From Actinomycetales bacterium (GTDB lineage: Bacteria; Actinomycetota; Actinomycetes; Actinomycetales; Beutenbergiaceae): a stretch of 9,136 nt of DNA. A program made the position numbers and the translations under genes. Below, in pieces: positions 1 through 4,370 of the stretch. The first letter of the stretch is position 1; each line of letters opens with the position of its first letter. Below the pieces are notes generated by a model that was given only the letters and a program-made list of their open reading frames with translations, was not told the origin of the DNA and did not search any database. The stretch spans positions 1 to 9,136 of the forward strand of contig JAENWO010000083.1 in NCBI GenBank assembly GCA_016649925.1. Direction: 5' to 3'.

Positions 1-58
1 ACGAGTGCGGGCGTTTCATCTCATATCTCGAGATATGAGATGAAACGCCCGCACTCGT
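1..58. terminator. Perfect 58-bp palindrome downstream of gpmA, probable terminator
   Basis: Positions 1-29 are the exact reverse complement of 30-58, with no mismatch and no loop; the centre is CTCGAG at 27-32. The outer 13 bp of each arm are GC-rich and the inner part is AT-richer. It begins 25 nt past the gpmA stop codon, and reading from gpmA the arm is preceded by AAA, while on the plus strand the palindrome is followed by TTT. That layout fits a bidirectional intrinsic terminator, although the stem is unusually long and has no built-in loop. Because the window starts at the first base of the palindrome, its true left end is unknown. A dispersed repeat or an assembly fold-back are the alternatives. 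Confidence 0.6.
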
Positions 59-60
59 TT

Positions 61-78
61 GCTGGGGTTGCTGGGGTT
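61..78. repeat. Two tandem copies of a 9-bp unit
   Basis: The unit GCTGGGGTT occurs at 61-69 and again at 70-78, between the gpmA stop and the 58-bp palindrome. On the gpmA sense strand this reads as a C-rich, A-containing tract just before the hairpin. A C-rich, G-poor stretch can favour Rho loading, but that reading is inference and the repeat may be neutral. Confidence 0.35.
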
Positions 79-83
79 GGGGG

Positions 84-821
84 CTACTTGCCCTGGTTGG
101 CCACCGCCGCGATGGCCTCCTTGGCCGCCTCGGGGTCGAGGTAGCGACCACCGGGGGTCAGGGGCTTGAAGCTCGCGTCCAGCTCGTAGACCAGCGGGAT
201 GCCGGTGGGCACGTTCAGGCCGGCGATCGTGTCGTCGTCGATGCCGTCGAGGTGCTTGATGATCGCGCGCAGCGAGTTCCCGTGCGCTGCGACCAGTACC
301 ACCTTGCCGGCCTCGAGGTCGGGGATGACGTCGCTCTCCCAATAGGGCAGCGCGCGCTCGAGCACGTCCTTGAGGCACTCCGTCGCCGGGATCGGCTCGC
401 CGGCGTAGCGCGCGTCCGCGTCCTGGGAGAACGGCGAGCCGGCCTCGATCGGGGGCGGGGACACGTCGTACGAGCGGCGCCAGGTCATGAACTGGTCCTC
501 TCCGAACTCGTCGCGGATCTGCTTCTTGTCCTTGCCCTGCAGGGCGCCGTAGTGGCGCTCGTTGAGGCGCCAGCTGCGCTTGACCGGGATCCAGTGCCGG
601 TCCGCGGCGTCGAGGGCGAGGTTCGCCGTCGTGATCGCGCGGCGCAGCAGGGACGTGTGCACGACGTCGGGCAGGACCCCCGCGTCGGTGAGCAACGTTC
701 CTCCGCGGATGGCCTCGGCCGTGCCCTTCTCCGACAGGGGCACGTCGATCCAGCCGGTAAAGAGGTTCTTCGCGTTCCATTCGCTCTCGCCGTGCCGGAG
801 CAGTACCAGGGTGTGAGTCAT
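84..821 (-). CDS. gpmA: 2,3-bisphosphoglycerate-dependent phosphoglycerate mutase
   Basis: A 245-residue cytoplasmic enzyme that interconverts 3- and 2-phosphoglycerate in glycolysis and gluconeogenesis through a phosphohistidine. The protein opens with the histidine phosphatase signature RHGESEWN, giving the phosphorylated His10 next to Arg9. FTGWIDVPLSEKG (residues 21-33), SLLRRA (57-62), NERHYG with the acid Glu88 (87-92) and AAHGNSLR with the second catalytic His180 (178-185) follow in the order expected of the dPGM family, and the length is normal (about 245-250). The ATG at 821 is chosen because the conserved TLVLLRHGES begins three residues later; an upstream in-frame GTG would add a non-conserved tail. 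The purine-rich GAGGGG lies almost against this ATG, so spacing is shorter than usual. It stands last in the run of genes, 63 nt after the lactonase gene, and is followed by a strong palindrome. The symbol gpm is used for the same gene. Confidence 0.96.
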   Translation of the reverse strand: MTHTLVLLRHGESEWNAKNLFTGWIDVPLSEKGTAEAIRGGTLLTDAGVLPDVVHTSLLRRAITTANLALDAADRHWIPVKRSWRLNERHYGALQGKDKKQIRDEFGEDQFMTWRRSYDVSPPPIEAGSPFSQDADARYAGEPIPATECLKDVLERALPYWESDVIPDLEAGKVVLVAAHGNSLRAIIKHLDGIDDDTIAGLNVPTGIPLVYELDASFKPLTPGGRYLDPEAAKEAIAAVANQGK

Positions 822-842
822 ACCCCTCAGTCTGCCGTATCC

Positions 843-864
843 GACGGTCTCACCACGGACCGTC
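843..864. promoter_or_regulatory. Inverted repeat between the lactonase gene and gpmA
   Basis: GACGGTC at 843-849 is the exact reverse complement of GACCGTC at 858-864, with an 8-nt spacer. A second, overlapping palindrome, ACGGAC-C-GTCCGT, occupies 855-867. Both lie in the 63-nt gap, about 20-35 nt upstream of the gpmA ATG and 20 nt past the lactonase stop. There is no T-tract, so a factor-independent terminator is not well supported. A repressor operator or an mRNA hairpin protecting one transcript are possible; chance in GC-rich DNA cannot be excluded. Confidence 0.35.
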
Positions 865-884
865 CGTCCCATGGTCGGACCCGA

Positions 885-1949
885 TCAGAGGGGTAGGACG
901 CACATCGGGCCGGGCAGCACGAGCTCGTCGTGGATCGGGCCGACCGCCCCCACCCACGATCCCCGCTCGTCGGCGGAAGAGGTGCCGAACGGGTGCACGA
1001 CCAGCACGTCAGCCCGCTCCCCCGCCACCACGAGGTCGGAGCCGACCACGGCCATGTGGCGGGGCCAGGTGGCCGTGGGGATCTCCCCTACCAGCTCCAG
1101 GCGGGCGCCGTCGTCGTGCACCGCAAACGTCGAGATCGAGTCCGCGCCACGGACGCCGACCAGCACCACGCCGTGGGCGATGAGGATGTGGGAGAGCTGG
1201 TGGACGTCCTCGGAGCGGCCGGGCAGCGTCGCGGCGGCCAGCCGCTGCACCACCGAGCCGCGTCCCCTCTCTTCGTCCCACCGCACGACGAGCACCTCCC
1301 CGCTCAGCTCACAGGCGAGGTAGAGGTGGTCGCCGTTGACGACCATGTGGCGCGGCCCGCATCCCGGGGGGAGGGCGGTGAGCACCGGCTCGAGGTCGGG
1401 ACGGCCGCCGTCGAGGGCGTAGGCGCGCAGCTCATCGGTGCCGAGGTCGGCGACGATCAGGTATCCCTGCCCGGGCGAGAGGATCGAGGAGTGCGCGTGC
1501 GGGCCGGCCTGTCGGTCGGGGTCCGGGCCGGAGCCGGTGTGCCGCAGCGCGACGAGCCGGTCCGAGACGTCGCCGGACTCGGTGAGCTCGATCGCGCCCA
1601 CGGTGCCGTCGCCGTAGTTCGTCGCGTACAGCCACCGGCCCTGAGGGTGCACGAGGAGGTGGCAGGGACCCTCCCCGCCGCTGGGCGCCACGCGGGTGCG
1701 GGTCAATCCGCACCGCGCGTCCACGTCGTAGGAGGCGACGGCGCCCGCCACGGACTCGACGACGGCGTACAGGCGGTCCGCCGACGGGTGCAGCGCCAGG
1801 AAGGTGGGGGCGGTCGCCTCGGTGACCAGCTGCGCGGGCCGAGCCCCCCACGACTGGCCGGATGCCGGCCGGTCCATGCGCCAGATGCCTTCGTGGTCGC
1901 CGCCGTCCTTGGCGTTGGTGCCGATCCAGATGTGCGCGGAGACAGTCAT
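885..1949 (-). CDS. Lactonase family seven-bladed beta-propeller protein (6-phosphogluconolactonase-like)
   Basis: A 354-residue protein of the lactonase/YbhE beta-propeller family (PF10282). Family-typical segments appear in order: IWIGTNA near the start, APTFLALHPSADRLYAVVE (residues 47-65), GEGPCHLLVHPQGRWLYATNYGDG (about 92-115), GPHAHS (149-154), a LIVADLGTDELRAY blade (164-177), GCGPRHM (196-202) and a late PRHM (296-299). Members include E. coli Pgl, which hydrolyses 6-phosphogluconolactone in the pentose phosphate pathway, but many paralogues have other or unknown lactone substrates, so no gene symbol is given. No signal peptide is seen, so a cytoplasmic location is likely. The ATG at 1949 is preferred over an upstream in-frame start at 2174, because the added stretch would lie over lsr2 and lacks propeller character. 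The Shine-Dalgarno match (GTGGGGTGCC) is weak. It follows lsr2 by 58 nt and precedes gpmA by 63 nt. Confidence 0.88.
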   Translation of the reverse strand: MTVSAHIWIGTNAKDGGDHEGIWRMDRPASGQSWGARPAQLVTEATAPTFLALHPSADRLYAVVESVAGAVASYDVDARCGLTRTRVAPSGGEGPCHLLVHPQGRWLYATNYGDGTVGAIELTESGDVSDRLVALRHTGSGPDPDRQAGPHAHSSILSPGQGYLIVADLGTDELRAYALDGGRPDLEPVLTALPPGCGPRHMVVNGDHLYLACELSGEVLVVRWDEERGRGSVVQRLAAATLPGRSEDVHQLSHILIAHGVVLVGVRGADSISTFAVHDDGARLELVGEIPTATWPRHMAVVGSDLVVAGERADVLVVHPFGTSSADERGSWVGAVGPIHDELVLPGPMCVLPL

Positions 1950-1984
1950 GGCACCCCACGATAGCCGTGAGGTGCCAGGACGGC

Positions 1985-2000
1985 GCGGCCGGTCGGCCGC
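1985..2000 (-). terminator. GC-rich hairpin just after lsr2
   Basis: GCGGCC and GGCCGC form a perfect 6-bp stem with a 4-nt loop, beginning 7 nt beyond the lsr2 stop codon. No T-run follows, so termination would be weak or would need a factor; it may only mark the 3' end of the transcript. In DNA this rich in GC a stem of this size could also be accidental. Confidence 0.35.
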
Positions 2001-2007
2001 TGGGAGC

Positions 2008-2346
2008 TCAGTGAGCCTGCACGTAGGCCTCACGGATCTCGGACGAGACGCGTCCGCGCGCGCTGATCTGGAATCCGTTCTCACGGGCCCACTCGCGGAT
2101 CTTGCTCGCGTCGGAGACGGAACCTGACGTGGTGCCGGAACCACCGGCGCGACGGGTGGGGATCTTGCGCCCACCGGCGCGACGTCCGTGACCGATCCAC
2201 GGCGCGAACGCCTCGCGCAGGTCCGCGGCGTTCTTCTCGTTCAGGTCGATCTCGTACGAGACGCCGTCGACGGCGAAGGTGACCGTTTCCACGGCCTCGG
2301 AGCCGTCGAGGTCATCAATGAGGAGAACGCGAACCTTTTGTACCAT
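2008..2346 (-). CDS. lsr2: Lsr2 family nucleoid-associated protein
   Basis: A 112-residue DNA-bridging protein. Actinobacterial Lsr2 works like H-NS: it binds AT-rich DNA, compacts the chromosome and silences horizontally acquired genes. The N-terminal half, MVQKVRVLLIDDLDGSEA followed by ETVTFAVDGVSYEIDL, matches the oligomerisation beta-hairpin domain, and ADLREAFAPWI (41-51) its helix. A basic Gly/Arg/Ser linker spans about 53-75. The C-terminal DNA-binding domain has ASKIREWARENGF (80-92) and the AT-hook-like RGR at 97-99, inside ISARGRVSSEIREAY. Length is normal for the family. The ATG at 2346 has a good GAGGA Shine-Dalgarno 6 nt upstream. It has its own gap of 121 nt with a candidate promoter, so it is probably transcribed separately from lysS. 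Lsr2 commonly sits near lysS in related genomes. Confidence 0.96.
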   Translation of the reverse strand: MVQKVRVLLIDDLDGSEAVETVTFAVDGVSYEIDLNEKNAADLREAFAPWIGHGRRAGGRKIPTRRAGGSGTTSGSVSDASKIREWARENGFQISARGRVSSEIREAYVQAH

Positions 2347-2354
2347 GAGTGTTC
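2347..2354 (-). promoter_or_regulatory. lsr2 leader end
   Basis: The sense leader directly before the lsr2 ATG contains GAGGA followed by a 6-nt spacer (ACACTC). This is one of the clearest ribosome binding sites in the window and supports the ATG at 2346 as the start. The GAGGA itself lies at 2353-2357. Confidence 0.6.
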
Positions 2355-2400
2355 CTCGCTATCGGGGATCGGCAGCAACGCGCGGCACGCATCGCTGAGA

Positions 2401-2439
2401 TCAAAGGATTACATCATACGAGGCCCCATGTCAAAGGAT
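2401..2439. repeat. Direct repeat of a 9-mer, 30 bp apart, over the lsr2 promoter
   Basis: TCAAAGGAT occurs at 2401-2409 and again at 2431-2439, so equivalent bases are exactly 30 bp apart, close to three helical turns. One copy overlaps the TTGACA -35 candidate and the other overlaps the TAATCC -10 candidate. Such spacing puts both copies on about the same face of the helix, as expected for a regulator bound at two sites. No known regulator can be named. Confidence 0.5.
2406..2434 (-). promoter_or_regulatory. Candidate lsr2 promoter
   Basis: On the sense strand a consensus -35, TTGACA (2429-2434), is followed after 17 nt by TAATCC (2406-2411), a poor -10. A much better -10, TATGAT, lies at 2413-2418 but only 10 nt from TTGACA, so it cannot pair with it and would need another upstream contact. 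Either choice would start the transcript roughly 50-60 nt before the lsr2 ATG. The region is clearly AT-richer than its surroundings, which suits both promoter melting and binding by Lsr2 itself. Which hexamers are used cannot be settled by reading alone. Confidence 0.5.
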
Positions 2440-2467
2440 CGCAGATGAGTAATCGACGACAAAGCCG

Positions 2468-2650
2468 TCAGATGGTCCCGCCGCCATCACCGGGCGGCGT
2501 GCGGGCGGCGTCCTGCTCCGCTTCCTCGCGGGCCCGGGCCAACCGTTCCCGACGATCGGCCTGAATCATCGCGCGAATCGCGACGAAGAAGAGAATGCCG
2601 ACGCCCACCGGGGGCATGAGCGCCCCGATCGCCTCCAGAAAGCCATTCAC
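2468..2650 (-). CDS. Small single-helix membrane protein of unknown function
   Basis: A 60-residue protein. Residues 9-28 (roughly GALMPPVGVGILFFVAIRAM) form one hydrophobic helix with a Pro-Pro kink, followed by a highly charged stretch, ADRRERLARAREEAEQDAA (31-49), likely a short cytoplasmic helix or coiled coil, and a Pro/Gly-rich end. Positive charges after the helix put the C-terminus inside. Small proteins of this design are often found beside lysS in actinobacteria; their function is not known. It starts at GTG (2650), 16 nt after the lysS stop, with GGGAG 7 nt upstream of the start, so it is probably co-transcribed with lysS. Its charge pattern and conserved position argue that it is a real gene and not a chance reading frame. 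Confidence 0.75.
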   Translation of the reverse strand: MNGFLEAIGALMPPVGVGILFFVAIRAMIQADRRERLARAREEAEQDAARTPPGDGGGTI

Positions 2651-2666
2651 GAGCCTGCTCCCGTCG

Positions 2667-4178
2667 TCACAGCGGTCTGACCAAGGGGAACGTGATCGTC
2701 TCCCGGATCCCGTGGCCGGTCAACGCCATCAGCAACCGGTCCAGGCCCATGCCCATACCGCCCGAGGGAGGCATCCCGTGCTCCATCGCCTGCAGGAACT
2801 CCTCATCCACAGCCATGGCGTCCAGATCGCCCTTGGCCGCCTGCAGTGCCTGGGCCTCGAGCCGTTCCCGCTGGATCACGGGATCGACAAGCTCGGAGTA
2901 CGCGGTGCCCAGCTCGAAGCCGCGCACGTACAGGTCCCACTTCTCCACGACGCCGGCCACCTCTCGGTGCGCACGCGTCAGGGGTGAGGTGTCGAGGGGG
3001 AAGTCGCGCACGAACGTCGGCGCGAACAGGTCGTTCCCGACGAAGTGCTCCCACAATTCCTCGGCCACCTTGCCCGGCGTCGCGATTTTCGGGTTGACCT
3101 CCACGCCGACGTTGTCGGCGAGCGCGAGCAGGTCCTGGAGGGAGGTTTGGGGGGTGATCTCCTGCCCCGCCGCCGCCGAAAGGGAGGGGTAGAGCGCCAG
3201 CTCGTCCCATTGCCCGCCGAAGTCGTATTCGGAGCCGTCGGCCAGCCTCACCAGGGTGGACCCGAACACGTCCTGGGCAGACGTCTGGATCAGCTCGCGG
3301 GTCAGGACAGCCATGGTGTTGTAGTCGCCGTAGGCCTCATATGCCTCGAGCATCGCGAATTCCGGGGAGTGCGAGGAATCGGCGCCCTCGTTGCGGAAGT
3401 TGCGGTTGATCTCGAAAACGCGTTCGACCCCGCCTACCACGGCCCTCTTGAGGAACAGCTCGGGTGCGATCCGCAGGTAGAGCTCGATGTCGAACGCATT
3501 CATGTGGGTGGCGAACGGGCGGGCCGCGGCACCCCCGTGCAGCGTCTGCAGCATGGGCGTCTCGATCTCGAGGAACCCGCGGCGGTGGAACGACTCACGC
3601 AGCGACCGCACCACCGCAGCCCGGGTGCGGACCATCTCCCGGGCAGCCGGACGGGTGATGAGGTCGAGGTAGCGTCGGCGGACCCGGGACTCCTCGGACG
3701 TCTCGTGGTGGAGCGTGGGCAGCGGACGCAGCGACTTCGCCGCCAGCCGCCACGAGTCGGCGAACACGGAGAGCTCACCCCGGCGGGACGTGATGACACG
3801 GCCGTGGGCGAACAGGTGATCGCCCAGGTCGACGTCGGACTTGAACGCGTCGAGCGACTCCTGACCCACCTCGGCCAGGGAGAGCATGACCTGGAGGTGG
3901 TTGCCCTCACCGTCCTGCAGGGTCACGAAACAGAGCTTGCCCGTGTTCCGCAGGTGGACGATCCTGCCGGCGACGCCCACGACGTCGTCCGTCTCGGCCC
4001 CGGGCTCGAGGTCGACGTGGTCGGCGCGCACCTGGGCGATCGTGTGCGTCACCGGAACCCCCACCGGGTACGGTTCGACGCCGGCGTCCAGCATCCGCTG
4101 ACGCTTCTCCCGCCGCACTCGCAGCTGTTCGGGCAGGTCAGAACCGTCGGTGGGCGGGGTGGGGGGCTGCTCGGTCAC
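2667..4178 (-). CDS. lysS: Lysyl-tRNA synthetase, class II
   Basis: A 503-residue cytoplasmic enzyme that charges tRNA-Lys with lysine using ATP. After a Pro-rich start and a basic helix (EQLRVRREKRQRML, 17-30) comes the OB-fold anticodon-binding domain (about 65-155: VVGVAGRIVHLRNTGK). The catalytic core has motif 1 (GFLEIETPML, 201-210), the HGGAAARPFATHMNAF segment (214-229), motif 2 (FRNEGADSSHSPEFAMLE, 261-278) and motif 3 (GMGMGLDRLLMAL, 474-486). FELGTAYSELVDP (421-433) replaces the more usual NGFSELNDP form, which I regard as an actinobacterial variant. Length is normal. The GTG at 4178 gives a typical N-terminus and has AGGA 7 nt upstream, overlapping the TAG stop of the panD remnant. 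It is followed at 16 nt by the small membrane protein. Confidence 0.96.
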   Translation of the reverse strand: MTEQPPTPPTDGSDLPEQLRVRREKRQRMLDAGVEPYPVGVPVTHTIAQVRADHVDLEPGAETDDVVGVAGRIVHLRNTGKLCFVTLQDGEGNHLQVMLSLAEVGQESLDAFKSDVDLGDHLFAHGRVITSRRGELSVFADSWRLAAKSLRPLPTLHHETSEESRVRRRYLDLITRPAAREMVRTRAAVVRSLRESFHRRGFLEIETPMLQTLHGGAAARPFATHMNAFDIELYLRIAPELFLKRAVVGGVERVFEINRNFRNEGADSSHSPEFAMLEAYEAYGDYNTMAVLTRELIQTSAQDVFGSTLVRLADGSEYDFGGQWDELALYPSLSAAAGQEITPQTSLQDLLALADNVGVEVNPKIATPGKVAEELWEHFVGNDLFAPTFVRDFPLDTSPLTRAHREVAGVVEKWDLYVRGFELGTAYSELVDPVIQRERLEAQALQAAKGDLDAMAVDEEFLQAMEHGMPPSGGMGMGLDRLLMALTGHGIRETITFPLVRPL

Positions 4179-4184
4179 CCGACA

Positions 4185-4190
4185 ATCCTA
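4185..4190 (-). promoter_or_regulatory. TAGGAT: possible -10 of a leaderless lysS transcript, or its Shine-Dalgarno
   Basis: The sense sequence TAGGAT, whose first three bases are the panD-remnant stop codon, ends 6 nt before the lysS GTG. It fits the actinobacterial -10 pattern TAnnnT, and a start 7 nt downstream would fall exactly on the G of the GTG, giving a leaderless mRNA. The same bases contain AGGA at good distance for ribosome binding in a read-through transcript. No convincing -35 lies 17-18 nt upstream. Confidence 0.35.
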
Positions 4191-4370
4191 ACGAGCCGCC
4201 GGCGCGTGCCCGTCCGCCGCCTCGAGCCCGTCCGCCGGCGCGTGCCCGTCCGCCGCCTCGAGCAGGGCGGAGTCGATGGTGATGGACCCGACGTCGTTCA
4301 GGTCGGCGTGGGTGACGGTGGCCCGGTGGATCTTGCCCACCATCGTCGGGCGCAGCATCGACGTCGTCAC
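4188..4370 (-). pseudogene. panD: Truncated panD (aspartate 1-decarboxylase) remnant
   Basis: The 60-codon frame begins with the family N-terminus: MLRPTMVGKIHRATVTHADLNDVGS then ITIDSALLEAAD. It retains the lysine of GKIHR and the Gly-Ser pair at which PanD cleaves itself to form its pyruvoyl group. About 40 residues in, the match stops, and the usual continuation (LLxGEQVxVVDIxNGxRLxTY and the remaining 80 or so residues, including the catalytic Arg and Tyr) is absent. It ends instead in two copies of EAADGHAPA and a TAG. Intact PanD is about 115-140 residues and makes beta-alanine for PanC, so this product should be inactive. The GTG at 4370 overlaps the panC stop (GTGA) as in the two preceding junctions; ATG at 4358 is the alternative start. 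The break lies 9 nt before lysS. Confidence 0.8.
4196..4263. repeat. In-frame 36-bp duplication in the panD remnant
   Basis: A 32-bp sequence at 4196-4227 is repeated exactly at 4232-4263, a period of 36 bp, or 12 codons. In the panD frame it encodes EAADGHAPADGL followed by EAADGHAPAAR and the stop. One copy starts inside authentic PanD sequence (the LLEAAD segment), so the duplication arose at or near the point where PanD similarity ends. Confidence 0.9.

Noticed and set aside
1..58. Palindrome as a tRNA end, phage attachment site or insertion sequence end
   Set aside because: No tRNA fold, integrase, transposase or target-site duplication is visible; a terminator or dispersed repeat is simpler.
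16..780. 254-codon minus-strand frame over gpmA
   Set aside because: Arg/Pro-rich alternate frame of gpmA; the other frame has the full phosphoglycerate mutase signature.
1950..2174. Longer start for the lactonase gene
   Set aside because: The extension would overlap the 3' part of lsr2 and contains only Arg/Ser/Pro-rich sequence unlike the propeller family; the ATG at 1949 starts a normal N-terminus.
4179..4190. T-box or lysine riboswitch upstream of lysS
   Set aside because: There are only 9 nt between the panD remnant and lysS, so no leader RNA has room to fold.
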